This document shows, one piece after another, positions 26,307 through 35,851 of a stretch of DNA of 64,000 nt. The first letter of the stretch is position 1; each line of letters starts with the position of its first letter. The position numbers were made by a program, and so were the translations under genes. The stretch is from Vibrio diazotrophicus (GTDB lineage Bacteria > Pseudomonadota > Gammaproteobacteria > Enterobacterales > Vibrionaceae), in the NCBI RefSeq assembly GCF_038452265.1, contig NZ_CP151842.1, positions 2,170,001 to 2,234,000 on the forward strand, given 5' to 3'. The notes below the pieces were generated by a model, which was given only the letters and a program-made list of their open reading frames with translations, was not told the DNA's origin and made no database searches.

Positions 26307-27143
26307 TTGAGTGCCAAACAAGAAAATCGCTTTCAGTTCAGCAGTAGTCAAAAGCAACTAGTCACCGCACTAGAAGCAACTATGAGCGATTTTTCTTATG
26401 CCAAACATGCGCATGAGGAGTATTCCCTTGGCGTTACTCTTAAAGGTCGCCAAGATTTTTTCTGCCAAAACGCTTTCCATAAAAGTCCAGCAGGCGGAGT
26501 ACTACTCTTCAATCCAGAAGAGGTGCACGACGGTCATTCCGGTGTTAGTGAAAGCCTTGAATATGTCATGCTCTATATTCATCCCAATGAATTGAAGCCG
26601 CTTTTTCAAGCGTTAGGTTACGGAAAAGAGGCGACATTAAGAGTCGACCGTCCGTTACTCAATGACCCCGTGCTAAGACACCAAATTCTGGCAATGCACC
26701 AACTCGTCAGTGATTCAAACCACTCGACTATCGAGTTTGAAAGCGGGCTATTTCATATTGCGCATTCTTTAGTACGCAAAGCTGGAAAACTCAATCATGA
26801 TTTCCATACACCTTTGTCGAAAAAAGATAGCCTGTTAACCAGAGCAAAAGATTTCATCATCGATCATATTGACCAAGACATTTCCATTGATGACGTGGCT
26901 CAAGCCGCTGCTATGTCGAAATATCATTTTATTCGCTTATTTCATCGTCAGTTCGGTATTACCCCTCATCAATACGTGCTGAACTGCCGAATTAATGCTG
27001 CGCGTAAATATTTAGAGACAGGCTTACCTTCCAGCCATGTCGCACAACTATCAGGCTTTGCCGATAACAGTCATCTCAATCGTCATTTTAAAAGAACGTT
27101 TGGCATGACACCTAAACAATACCAGCTACAACTCTGTTCTTAA
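26307..27143 (+). CDS. AraC-family transcriptional regulator
   Basis: A 278-aa regulator. An N-terminal cupin-like AraC-binding domain (about 20-150, with HAHEEYSLGVTLKG and EEVHDGH) is followed by two helix-turn-helix units (about 178-275: ISIDDVAQAAAMSKYHFIRL and PSSHVAQLSGFADNSHLNRH). It starts with TTG six bases after AAGGGA. It lies directly before a LysE-type exporter (22 bases) and after azlCD, and probably controls one of these exporters in response to an amino acid. The ligand is unknown. Confidence 0.82.
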   Translation: MSAKQENRFQFSSSQKQLVTALEATMSDFSYAKHAHEEYSLGVTLKGRQDFFCQNAFHKSPAGGVLLFNPEEVHDGHSGVSESLEYVMLYIHPNELKPLFQALGYGKEATLRVDRPLLNDPVLRHQILAMHQLVSDSNHSTIEFESGLFHIAHSLVRKAGKLNHDFHTPLSKKDSLLTRAKDFIIDHIDQDISIDDVAQAAAMSKYHFIRLFHRQFGITPHQYVLNCRINAARKYLETGLPSSHVAQLSGFADNSHLNRHFKRTFGMTPKQYQLQLCS

Positions 27144-27165
27144 TTCCATACATTTGGAGCTTTCA

Positions 27166-27780
27166 ATGTTAGAAATTCTCGCTTATGCCATTGGTGTAAT
27201 GTACACACCTGGCCCAATTAACCTATTAGGTCTACACAGTGGATTAAATGGTAAAACTCGTGAACATATTGGCTTTTTCGCAGGCGTGGGATGTGCCATG
27301 TTGATTCTGTTTATATTTCTCGGTTTCCTTGGACTTAAATTTATTAATCCTTCCTTATTACCATACATCAGTTTAATTGGTTGTATTTACATTGTTTATA
27401 TTGCATGGAAAGTGTTTCGTGCAAATATCAATATCTCTGACAATAAAGCAAACGTATCTATATTAAGTTTTAATAACGGGTTATTTATGCAACTGCTTAA
27501 CCCTAAAGCACTGGTTGCAACTATGCCAATTTCAACCATTCAATTTCCTGCCGCGGGTATTAGTGGCAGTGCGATCGTCGTTTGGTCTACATGCTTAGCC
27601 CTTCTCGCCTTTGGCGCACCGGGCAGTTATTCCTTGGCTGGAATGGTCATGGGGAAACGGATTGAGAACCCAATCTATTTCAAAACCTTCAATTTTCTGA
27701 TGTCCGCACTATTGATTTTCGTTGCCACAAGTATTGGTTACGAGCATGTTTATCGTGCGCTTCTAGAATCACATTATTAA
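27166..27780 (+). CDS. LysE/RhtB-family amino acid exporter
   Basis: A 204-aa membrane exporter with six helices; VMYTPGPINLLGLHSGLNG is the LysE/RhtB N-terminal signature and FMQLLNPKALVATM the second. The ATG at 27166 has TTGGAG seven bases upstream; the longer TTG start at 27154 overlaps that site and is rejected. The AraC regulator upstream is probably co-transcribed or controls it. The substrate amino acid is not predictable. Confidence 0.83.
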   Translation: MLEILAYAIGVMYTPGPINLLGLHSGLNGKTREHIGFFAGVGCAMLILFIFLGFLGLKFINPSLLPYISLIGCIYIVYIAWKVFRANINISDNKANVSILSFNNGLFMQLLNPKALVATMPISTIQFPAAGISGSAIVVWSTCLALLAFGAPGSYSLAGMVMGKRIENPIYFKTFNFLMSALLIFVATSIGYEHVYRALLESHY

Positions 27781-28024
27781 AAAATTATTGTCACTCGTTG
27801 GCTTTTTCCAATCTTGCTGATTTCTATTTGAGTTCAATATACACACTGTATAAGCCCCTTATTTCATATAAGGTTAGCTCTGAAATTGACCCAAAATATG
27901 TTTTAGGAAAACTCTATAAATTTTGCCTACCGAATTAATGACAAAAAATATATAGTCGGCACAAATAGATTATCCATACGTAATGTATATATTTAAAGAT
28001 TGCAAATTGCCAAATGAGGGAATC

Positions 28025-29905
28025 ATGAATAGATTCAAACTACAGACTATCGGCACATTGAGTCTGCTCATAGCCGCTATTGTGATACTAATAGCAGCGT
28101 TAGATTACCGAGCTTTTAGAAATGAAAGCATTCATCAACATAAAGAATTATTGCGGGAACACAACGCAACAATTGAAGCCACACTCAATGCCAAGTTTGA
28201 AAGTTATCGCAGTGAACTTGCAGCACTTAGCACCTTTGAAGGTGATACTGAAGGAGGCAGCTTAGCCTCTCATGTTATCCGCCAGCTAAAAACCTTGCAG
28301 CGAGTTCAACAAGATGTCAGTGAATCCGTGTCAATTTTGACCAGTGATGGCAGCTTATTCAGTTCTGATGGTGAAAAACTGCCTTTCAACGCTAAAGAGA
28401 TGAATCGCTCTTACTACAATGCCGTGTTTAACCAAGGCAAAGAGTTCTATGTCTCTGAACCATTTAAATCAGCGACAACCGGAAATCTAGTTATTGCGGT
28501 TATTTATAAGCTCAATAACGAAACCGCAATCACAGCAAACGTCAAAGCAAGTGCCGTTTTAGGTGCTTTTGCAGATAAAAAAGACATGTTCCTTTATGCT
28601 CACGACGGTTCAATTTTACACTCTCCTTACCCTGAGCTTATTGGTAAAAATATCTTTGATGAGCGCCCACGATATAAAGAATTCAGTGAGTCAAATCCAG
28701 AGCTAGGCTACACCGCAGTAGTGAGAGGAAAGGATGTTGATTTTACTGCTTTCTGGACTCACCTTGAAGTGAGCGGCTGGAACTTTGTTACCTTCACACC
28801 GAACAGTGAAATTGAACAAGGGGCCAGCGACCAGCTTATTTACGCTGCAATAACCGGATTAATCTGTATTGTTTTGGCCAGCGGTGTATTGATGATGATC
28901 ATCAATAAGTTAGTGTTAAGACCCGTCGGTGGAGCTCCTGATGAAATCGCAGCGCTAATGGAAGAGATGGCCACGGGTAACCTTTCACACAACTTTACTA
29001 AAACTGGTAAAGAAACGGGTATTTACCTCTCTCTTATCAACCTATCAGCTCAGTTGTCCACATTGATCAAAAACTCGTTGAGCATTTCAGAAAATGTCTC
29101 CTCAGCGGCGCAAGAACTGAACGTTGTGATGAATGAAACACAAAACAACGCTCAAGATGAATTGCAACAAATGGAGCAGGTATCGACTGCGATCAACGAG
29201 CTGTCTTCTACGTCTCAAGAAGTGAGCAACAAAGCCGTCATGGCAGAAGACGAAGCGAGAAAAACTCAAGACAGCGTTATAAACGGTAAACAAACGCTCG
29301 AAAAAAACATCGTCTTGACCGATAAGATCAGCCAATCGGTGACCAACACAGCAAGCATTGTCAGTGAGCTCAGCCAGTTGGTTTTGGAAATCGGCAGTGT
29401 TACTGAAGTTATCAATAACATCTCTGAACAGACTAACTTGCTCGCCCTAAATGCGGCAATTGAAGCTGCACGTGCTGGTGAACAAGGTCGCGGCTTCTCA
29501 GTTGTAGCTGATGAAGTCAGGGTTCTTGCTACTCGTACTCAAGAATCAACGGTCAGCATTCAGAAGATAATTGAAAGATTGCGTGGGCAGTCTGAAAAAG
29601 CCAACAAGAACATGATGGAAAACGTTGATTTAATCGAAGACTCCGTCGCTCTGGCAGATCAAATCAAAGCAGCATTTGAAGAAATCGCAGCGGCTTCACA
29701 GTCGATTTCTGATATCAACACTTTGGTTGCCACCGCATCCCAACAACAGTTTGCGGTAACCGAAGAAATTTCTCAGTCCATCACCAACACTTTTGATTTG
29801 GTGAACCGAAATGTTTCCGCTATCCATCAAACTCTGCAAGCTTCAACAGAACTTGCACAGTTAGCTGAAGCTCAAACGAATGAACTGGAATATTTCAAAG
29901 TCTAG
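28025..29905 (+). CDS. Methyl-accepting chemotaxis protein, Cache-type sensor
   Basis: A 626-aa transmembrane chemoreceptor. Membrane helix 1 (about 8-30, TIGTLSLLIAAIVILIAAL), a periplasmic Cache-like sensor domain (about 35-275), helix 2 (about 280-300), HAMP (LVLRPVGGAPDEIAALMEEM), and the signalling hairpin with the invariant tip EQTNLLALNAAIEAARAGEQ. Sensor residues such as SRSYYNAV and FTFTPNSEI suggest a small-molecule ligand, not identifiable by eye. The ATG at 28025 with GAGGGA upstream is preferred over the frame opening at 27983. It ends at a terminator, so it is unlinked to the T6SS operon beyond. Confidence 0.9.
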   Translation: MNRFKLQTIGTLSLLIAAIVILIAALDYRAFRNESIHQHKELLREHNATIEATLNAKFESYRSELAALSTFEGDTEGGSLASHVIRQLKTLQRVQQDVSESVSILTSDGSLFSSDGEKLPFNAKEMNRSYYNAVFNQGKEFYVSEPFKSATTGNLVIAVIYKLNNETAITANVKASAVLGAFADKKDMFLYAHDGSILHSPYPELIGKNIFDERPRYKEFSESNPELGYTAVVRGKDVDFTAFWTHLEVSGWNFVTFTPNSEIEQGASDQLIYAAITGLICIVLASGVLMMIINKLVLRPVGGAPDEIAALMEEMATGNLSHNFTKTGKETGIYLSLINLSAQLSTLIKNSLSISENVSSAAQELNVVMNETQNNAQDELQQMEQVSTAINELSSTSQEVSNKAVMAEDEARKTQDSVINGKQTLEKNIVLTDKISQSVTNTASIVSELSQLVLEIGSVTEVINNISEQTNLLALNAAIEAARAGEQGRGFSVVADEVRVLATRTQESTVSIQKIIERLRGQSEKANKNMMENVDLIEDSVALADQIKAAFEEIAAASQSISDINTLVATASQQQFAVTEEISQSITNTFDLVNRNVSAIHQTLQASTELAQLAEAQTNELEYFKV

Positions 29906-29910
29906 TTAAA

Positions 29911-29953
29911 CACCCGCTCCTCTTTCTAAGTTCTTGGGAAGAGGAGTGTTTTC
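29911..29953 (+). terminator. Terminator after the chemoreceptor gene
   Basis: CTCCTCTT pairs with AAGAGGAG across a 14-base loop and is followed by TGTTTTCTCTC. It isolates the chemoreceptor from the vgrG promoter. Confidence 0.65.
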
Positions 29954-30082
29954 TCTCCTCCCCCTCCAAACAGGCGGGTAACAATTTGCACCGTGTGTCA
30001 CTTATTGCTCGCTGACTAGTAAAAACTTGCCCACCACTTGATAACAAATCATTAAGCCACTGAAATATAGCCACTTTATAAT

Positions 30083-30098
30083 TGGCACTTCACTTGCC
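30083..30098 (+). promoter_or_regulatory. Sigma54 (RpoN) -24/-12 promoter of the vgrG operon
   Basis: TGGCAC-T-TCAC-TTGCC matches the sigma54 consensus TGGCAC-G-N4-TTGC at all key positions, with the GG and GC dinucleotides exactly 12 bases apart. It lies 45 bases before the vgrG start codon. In V. cholerae, T6SS hcp/vgrG operons need RpoN and the activator VasH, so this promoter suggests the same control here. Confidence 0.7.
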
Positions 30099-30142
30099 TA
30101 CTCCCTCTACTCATATACGATAAATGTTGTTCAGAGGGATAC

Positions 30143-32182
30143 ATGACAAAGCTTAATTTCACGTTAACGGTTGATGGACTACCTGAAGACACGTTTGTTG
30201 TACGCGAATACAAAGGCTATGAATCTCTATCCGACACCCTTTTAGACAACGGTGATACTTGCTATGGATTTCGCTACTACATTGATTTAGCAAGCCGTCA
30301 GGCAAACTTCACAGCTAACAATATCGTCGACCGAAATGCGCATTTGAAGGTGTACAGAAACGGAGAGGTGGTTCAGCAGGTCAACGGCATCGTTCGAAGT
30401 TTCAGCCAAGGTGACACTGGGCACTCGCATTCTTACTATTCCGTCACTTTAGTTCCCCCATTAGAGCGTTTGTCGCTGCGCCAAAATTGCAGGATTTTTC
30501 AGTTAAAAACCGTTCCTGAAATCATCACCCTGTTATTGAATGAAATGGGCATCAGTGATGTTGTCTTTACCTTGAAACAGCCCAAAAAGAAGCGTGAGTT
30601 TTGTGTTCAATACCGTGAAAGTGACTTGGCTTTCGTGCAAAGACTCGCAGCAGAAGAAGGCATCGTTTACCACTTCGCCCATAAGAATGGTAAACACACG
30701 TTATGTTTTAACGATGACAGCAATACTCAACCAAAGCTCAATACGCCAATTCCTTACAATGCTGCCTCTGGCGGAACGGCGGATTCTACCTTCGTTTTTT
30801 CTCTCATCAAGAGCACTCAATCCGATGTTTCTGAGATTCAGCTTTCTGACTATAGCTTCAAAAAGCCCGATTATCTTTTCCGCCAAACTAGCGCTGGCAC
30901 TGAATTGGATTACCAATTAGAAACATACGAACACTTTGATTTTCCAGGACGATTCAAAGACAACGAAAACGGTAAAGCTTACAGCCAAGCTCGATTAGGC
31001 TTTTTGCGCAGAGAAGCGAAGACAGCAATTGCGAAAAGCAACGAGCCAGCACTTCAAGCGGGATATAAATTTGATTTAGAAGAACATCTGGACGACACCA
31101 ATAATCGCGATTGGCTGGTCGTTTATGCTCAACATTCCGCAACCCAGCCGCAAGCACTAGAAGAAGCCGGTGGACATGGCGCGACCACCTACTCAAACCA
31201 ACTCAAGTTGATTCCTGCACACATACACTGGCAAGCTACGCCAATGGCGAAACCTCAAGTGGACGGCCCCTGTATTGCCACCGTCGTCGGGCCTGAGGGC
31301 GAAGAGATTTTTTGTGATGAACACGGACGTGTAAAACTTCACTTTCCATGGGACAGATACTCGAAAGGAGACGAACACAGTTCTTGTTGGGTTCGAGTAT
31401 CGCAAAGCTGGGCTGGAAGCCAATACGGTGCTATAGCGGTTCCACGCATAGGCCATGAAGTGATTGTCTCATTCTTAAATGGCGACCCTGACCAACCTAT
31501 CGTGACAGGGCGTACCTATCACGCAACAAACACTCCACCCTACTTGCTGCCGGAGAACAAAACCAAAACCGTTATCCGCACTGAAACCCATAAAGGGACA
31601 GGATTCAACGAGCTCAGTTTTGAAGACCAAGCCAACGAGGAAAAAATCTATCTGCATGCTCAAAAAGATTATGAAGCCGATGTTCTCAATGATCATTCAA
31701 CCCACATAAAACACGACAAGCACTTAACGGTAGATAACAACCAATTTATCCAAATAAAAAACAATCAACACACCACTATTGATGGTGAAGGCAGGATAAA
31801 AATCTCGCAGGATTCGACGCAAATAATTGAAGGCAGCCATCATCATAAGGTCAATAACCTCTACGCCGTGAGCACTGGCAATGAAATACATTTCAAGAGT
31901 GGAGCCAAAGTCGTTATTGAAGCAGGAGCAGGAATCACACTAAAAGCAGCTGGAAGCTTTATAAAAATAGACGCTTCCGGAGTAAGTGTTGTTGGTCCTG
32001 CGATTAATTTAAATTCCGGCGGTAGTGCTGGCAACGGAAGTGGGTTTAGAGAAGCAATAGCGACACTGCCTAACAATGTTGAACCTGTGCCAGATCCTGA
32101 AGTTGCAACCCTACCAGTATTTACACCAACTCAAATTAGTAAGACAGGCGGTTTAGCAAAACCATGTAAGAAGGAAGCATAA
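30143..32182 (+). CDS. vgrG: Type VI secretion tip protein VgrG
   Basis: A 679-aa spike protein. The N-terminal gp27-like part (about 1-370) and the gp5-like OB fold and beta-helix (DEHGRVKLHFPWDRYS, SCWVRVSQSWAGSQYGAIAVPRIGHEVIVSF) are typical. The C-terminus (AKPCKKEA) has no extra enzymatic extension, so the cargo is delivered as a separate protein. The gene stands first in the operon with a GAGGG site and a sigma54-type promoter. No hcp or T6SS core genes are in the window, so it is an auxiliary (orphan) effector locus using apparatus encoded elsewhere. It is followed one base later by its DUF4123 adaptor. Confidence 0.93.
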   Translation: MTKLNFTLTVDGLPEDTFVVREYKGYESLSDTLLDNGDTCYGFRYYIDLASRQANFTANNIVDRNAHLKVYRNGEVVQQVNGIVRSFSQGDTGHSHSYYSVTLVPPLERLSLRQNCRIFQLKTVPEIITLLLNEMGISDVVFTLKQPKKKREFCVQYRESDLAFVQRLAAEEGIVYHFAHKNGKHTLCFNDDSNTQPKLNTPIPYNAASGGTADSTFVFSLIKSTQSDVSEIQLSDYSFKKPDYLFRQTSAGTELDYQLETYEHFDFPGRFKDNENGKAYSQARLGFLRREAKTAIAKSNEPALQAGYKFDLEEHLDDTNNRDWLVVYAQHSATQPQALEEAGGHGATTYSNQLKLIPAHIHWQATPMAKPQVDGPCIATVVGPEGEEIFCDEHGRVKLHFPWDRYSKGDEHSSCWVRVSQSWAGSQYGAIAVPRIGHEVIVSFLNGDPDQPIVTGRTYHATNTPPYLLPENKTKTVIRTETHKGTGFNELSFEDQANEEKIYLHAQKDYEADVLNDHSTHIKHDKHLTVDNNQFIQIKNNQHTTIDGEGRIKISQDSTQIIEGSHHHKVNNLYAVSTGNEIHFKSGAKVVIEAGAGITLKAAGSFIKIDASGVSVVGPAINLNSGGSAGNGSGFREAIATLPNNVEPVPDPEVATLPVFTPTQISKTGGLAKPCKKEA

Positions 32183-32183
32183 G

Positions 32184-33020
32184 ATGGAAGAAACACTTCA
32201 TTTCCATCAATGGATAAAACAGCAAGAGCATAGAACCATTTACGCTATAGTAGACCCGTATTCTGAAGAATGCCCGCTCAAAGCATTTTATGACTGTGAT
32301 GGATTAGATGCTGCTCCTTTACTAACACTAGAACAATTAACCAATCCAGAAGATGGACCTTGGCTGCTGCCAACTAATGAACATTTCTTACTTTGGTGGG
32401 AGCAAAATACACATTCTCACTGCGGTATTTTGATCTCTACAGATCAGCCAGTTCAGACTTTCCGCCGTCACTTCGCAAGTCTGTATCAAGCAATACTGCT
32501 GGGAGAATTGGTCTTTTTACCCTTTTATCGTCCAGAATATTTGTTCTCTCTGCTACTCAAGCTCCATCCAGATGAACGGGATACTTTATTGTCAGGGAAC
32601 TCCGTCTTACTGCGTTCTAATGAATGTTGGCATGGCTATATATCTAATGCTTTGACTCTACAGCAAGAGAAGAACACTCCATGGTGGCGCATCAAAGAAC
32701 ATCACTTAGATAATAATCCGAACGTTCCCCTACTTGCTCACAACGTTGAAAGTTGGCTTTGGCAGTATCAACCAAACTTAATGATTAAGCTGCTAGAAGA
32801 CAGCCCAGCAAGTTTTTCTGACGTGTTTAGCAACCATTTTTATACAACTAGCAAACCTACGCCACTAACTGAAAAAGTTGTTACAGCGGCTCTAAAGACG
32901 CTTTTCAGCAACGCCGTCATACAGCACCCCGAAGTTCAACACATCATCGACTCCTTAAAAGATGAAGAGCTACTTTTCGCTCTGAGAAAGACGTTTAACC
33001 AAATTCAAGGATATGCGTAA
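32184..33020 (+). CDS. DUF4123 T6SS adaptor/chaperone (Tap-1/TEC type)
   Basis: A 278-aa cytoplasmic protein. The N-terminus YAIVDPYSEECPLKAFYDC and the central FRRHFASLYQAILLGELVFLPFYRPEYL are DUF4123 hallmarks. Such adaptors load a specific effector onto the cognate VgrG tip without being secreted. Its position, between vgrG and the lipase with a one-base gap and a TAATG junction, matches VC1416-VC1418 of V. cholerae, where Tap-1 loads TseL. Confidence 0.85.
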   Translation: MEETLHFHQWIKQQEHRTIYAIVDPYSEECPLKAFYDCDGLDAAPLLTLEQLTNPEDGPWLLPTNEHFLLWWEQNTHSHCGILISTDQPVQTFRRHFASLYQAILLGELVFLPFYRPEYLFSLLLKLHPDERDTLLSGNSVLLRSNECWHGYISNALTLQQEKNTPWWRIKEHHLDNNPNVPLLAHNVESWLWQYQPNLMIKLLEDSPASFSDVFSNHFYTTSKPTPLTEKVVTAALKTLFSNAVIQHPEVQHIIDSLKDEELLFALRKTFNQIQGYA

Positions 33021-35125
33021 TGCCTACTGAAATGTTTAACCACTGCCTACTCTGTAATCCAGAAGTGAATTGGTTAGAGGTGGAGCTTCGCAGCGAAAGA
33101 AACGAACCAATTACTGGATTGACGGTGAGAATTACCAACCCTTCTAGTGGCCAGACACTGAAAAAAAGCGCGCCACAAGGAAGAGTGCGGTTTGAAAACA
33201 TTGTGGCGGCGGAATGGGTAGTTAATGTTGATACCGACACTCTGTTATCCAAAGTAGAGCAGTACGCCAGCCGTAAGGATAATGAAGATTCCCCTGTGCA
33301 AACGTGGGCTAAGGAACAGAAGGATTGTTGCGGAAATCCCAAAGCTTATTATCACGTAACGGTAGGCGATCTCTGGGAGAACCCACCGAAAGACAGTTTC
33401 CTTGTTGAAAATCATGGTCCCTCGAAGAAAAACTATCGGGACGAATCTAAGGGGTTTCGAACGAGCCATAACCGCTCATCGGTACTTGAGATCACAGCTC
33501 TACGCAGCTATATGCCCATGATAGTTGACACAGACGAGTTCAGTCTGGTGAATAGTTACACCTTTGCTCTGTTGTCTCAGCAGGCTTACGGTAACAATGA
33601 TTTTGGCGACTCCAGAAATAAGACGTATCCACAAGGCGGTCATACGAATCTTTTAAAGACGTTGCAATCTCGACAGCGCCCAAGTCATGCGGCAGATAGA
33701 GAGGTGACCTGGCTACTTGATGAAGTGCCATACTCTCAAGCTCTAAAAGGAGAGTTTTATCATGATGATACGATTGGATCAGAAGGGTACATTTTCAGCA
33801 ATGATAAGATAGCCATTATTGGTGTAAGGGGGACGGAGACCTACTTCACTAACGATGATGTGTTTCAGATTGGGGATTTAAAGGTAACGCCTACAGTAAT
33901 GAATAAAGCGTTCCCCGTTATGAAAATCACTGAAGTGGTAGACGGTGTGATCGCAGCTGTGGGATCTCCGGGCTATCAGGATGTGATGACCGACATTGAT
34001 GCGTCTCAGGAATCTCCACCGGAGTTTGGCGGAGCGTATGTGCATCGTGGTTTTTATAAGTATGCGATGGCATTTCGTAGCGCTGTTCGAGACAAGCTAG
34101 ATTTGCATAAAAATAAAATAATTTATGTCTGTGGTCATAGTTTAGGTGGTGCAGGAGCCTTGTTACTCAGCACTTTACTTTATGATACTTATTCACCTTC
34201 TACTTTGCGTTTATACACCTATGGTATGCCGCGAGCGGGGACATATAGTTTTGTGCAGCGCTATCATTCAATAGTGCATTACCGTCATGTGAATAATCAC
34301 GATGTAGTACCTCAGGTGCCGATGAGATGGATGAACACCAACCCCGATGAAAAAAGCGGACAATCGTCATTTGAAACGGCGTTGTCTCAGTCATCTAAGG
34401 TCTCAACACCTAGTACATTCGCTTCAACGTTTGCAATCCTATATCTTTGGGACTCGCTCAAAGAGAGAGTGGTAGACAGTGATGATGACAACTACCAGCA
34501 TCATGGTAGTTTGATTCAGCTATTAACTTTTAGTCAGGCCAAACACTATCCTGAGGCGGTGAAACAAGTGTTGCTCACACACCGACAAACACACATATCA
34601 AGCTTAACATTGGCTTCAAACAAGTCTAATGATGCCTACCTTTTGGCAGAGACGCTGAGTCATGACCATATAGATATCAACGGATATAAGACCACGATTA
34701 AAGAATCGGGGGCAGACCATGCCTTAGGTGAGTATATCCCTAATTTCAAACAGCAATTAGCCTTGTTGCTAGAAGATAAATCGACACTAAATTATCAAAC
34801 AGCCTTACAAACTGTACTTAATACTGAGCAATTGTTAATCGAGGTTCATAGCGAACTGGAAAAAGATGAATTGAATGCCTTAGCGATGCAGTACATTACT
34901 AGAAAAGATCCTGCGGCTCATATTCAGAGAGAGAATTCTCGTTCACAGGCATTGTTTGCAATACGCCAAGAGAAAAAGTTAACCGAAAAAATCACCTTAA
35001 ATGTACAGCGGGTAAGAAAGGAGCTTGAAGCTCTAATACAAACGCCGAAACTATTACCCAGTGAGACTTTGTTATTTGGTGATCAAACTGCAAAAATCGA
35101 ATTAGTGAGAGAGCAAATACAATGA
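33020..35125 (+). CDS. tseL: T6SS lipase effector, class 3 lipase (TseL-like)
   Basis: A 701-aa antibacterial effector, no signal peptide (secreted by T6SS). An N-terminal beta-rich segment (about 15-75, VEVELRSERNEPITGLTVRI) resembles Ig-like/regulatory domains. The alpha/beta-hydrolase core has YVCGHSLGGAGALLLSTLLY with nucleophile Ser374, probable Asp428 in NNHDVVPQVP, and His494/495 in YQHHG. Its likely action is cleavage of membrane phospholipids in the target periplasm, as for V. cholerae TseL. A C-terminal helical, coiled-coil-like tail (about 590-700) follows. It overlaps the first immunity gene by four bases (ATGA), as expected for an effector-immunity pair. Homology to TseL is by motif and synteny, not alignment. 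Confidence 0.85.
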   Translation: MPTEMFNHCLLCNPEVNWLEVELRSERNEPITGLTVRITNPSSGQTLKKSAPQGRVRFENIVAAEWVVNVDTDTLLSKVEQYASRKDNEDSPVQTWAKEQKDCCGNPKAYYHVTVGDLWENPPKDSFLVENHGPSKKNYRDESKGFRTSHNRSSVLEITALRSYMPMIVDTDEFSLVNSYTFALLSQQAYGNNDFGDSRNKTYPQGGHTNLLKTLQSRQRPSHAADREVTWLLDEVPYSQALKGEFYHDDTIGSEGYIFSNDKIAIIGVRGTETYFTNDDVFQIGDLKVTPTVMNKAFPVMKITEVVDGVIAAVGSPGYQDVMTDIDASQESPPEFGGAYVHRGFYKYAMAFRSAVRDKLDLHKNKIIYVCGHSLGGAGALLLSTLLYDTYSPSTLRLYTYGMPRAGTYSFVQRYHSIVHYRHVNNHDVVPQVPMRWMNTNPDEKSGQSSFETALSQSSKVSTPSTFASTFAILYLWDSLKERVVDSDDDNYQHHGSLIQLLTFSQAKHYPEAVKQVLLTHRQTHISSLTLASNKSNDAYLLAETLSHDHIDINGYKTTIKESGADHALGEYIPNFKQQLALLLEDKSTLNYQTALQTVLNTEQLLIEVHSELEKDELNALAMQYITRKDPAAHIQRENSRSQALFAIRQEKKLTEKITLNVQRVRKELEALIQTPKLLPSETLLFGDQTAKIELVREQIQ

Positions 35126-35826
35126 GAACACTCAAACGGATAACACCTTTTGCACTGATAGCAATTGTGGGTGGGATGTTAGTTTATTATTTTAGCCCAC
35201 CATCAGAGAAAATCTGGGGTGCAAATGGTGAGCCTTACATGGTTATTGCTGGGAAGAAACCTGCTGATGCGAGTATTAGTGTTCGAGTGAACTATTTTGG
35301 CCGTGGGGAATCCTGCTCGGGTTGGTCATGGAATGCGGGCAGTGGTGAGGTGAGGAAAGGGATTTATAACCAGAGCTTTAAGTTTGAGCACAATTTTTCA
35401 GAAGATGAAACGCGTTACGAATTAAGGGTGCCTTATAAGCCCAGAGAGCCAGAAAAAAACTGCATTACGACCTTATCAGATATGGAGGTTGAACTTACTA
35501 ACGCATTTGATACGGTGGGTTTTGCGAATTTACGCATTAATAAAGCAGGAAAGGAGTATTACAACAAGCCGTTGGATGTAAACACCATAATTGAAGCCAA
35601 AGATTGTGATGGAAAATTATATAAATGGTCTAAGGATATTTGGAAAGGAATTATTGGTTGTATCTACGTTATCAATGACAACGAAATATCAAAACAGTCT
35701 GAAACAAATGCTGAAAGTGTTTATTTCGATTTCTCTCAATTCAATGACGACACCGTGATTCATTACGATATTTTGGCTGGCGAAAATTATCGTAGTGAGC
35801 CATTAGATCCTACTACCGGAAAATAA
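35122..35826 (+). CDS. T6SS immunity protein, paralog A1
   Basis: A 234-aa protein with an N-terminal membrane anchor or uncleaved signal (about 8-26) and a soluble domain presumed periplasmic, where the lipase would act. Four cysteines are shared with all paralogs (GESCSG, KNCITT, KDCDG, GCIYV), suggesting two disulfides. The C-terminal tail FDFSQFNDDTVIHYDILAGE is nearly identical in every copy. ATGA overlap with the effector makes it the primary cognate antitoxin. The function is inferred from position, as for TsiV1 of V. cholerae; the family is not otherwise recognised. Confidence 0.75.
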   Translation: MRTLKRITPFALIAIVGGMLVYYFSPPSEKIWGANGEPYMVIAGKKPADASISVRVNYFGRGESCSGWSWNAGSGEVRKGIYNQSFKFEHNFSEDETRYELRVPYKPREPEKNCITTLSDMEVELTNAFDTVGFANLRINKAGKEYYNKPLDVNTIIEAKDCDGKLYKWSKDIWKGIIGCIYVINDNEISKQSETNAESVYFDFSQFNDDTVIHYDILAGENYRSEPLDPTTGK

Positions 35827-35851
35827 AAGTATCTTGGTGCAAAAAATCACA

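Noticed and set aside
27781..28024. Sigma54 promoter before the first chemoreceptor
   Set aside because: TTGGC and TTGCT words are present but their GG and GC are 16 bases apart instead of 12.
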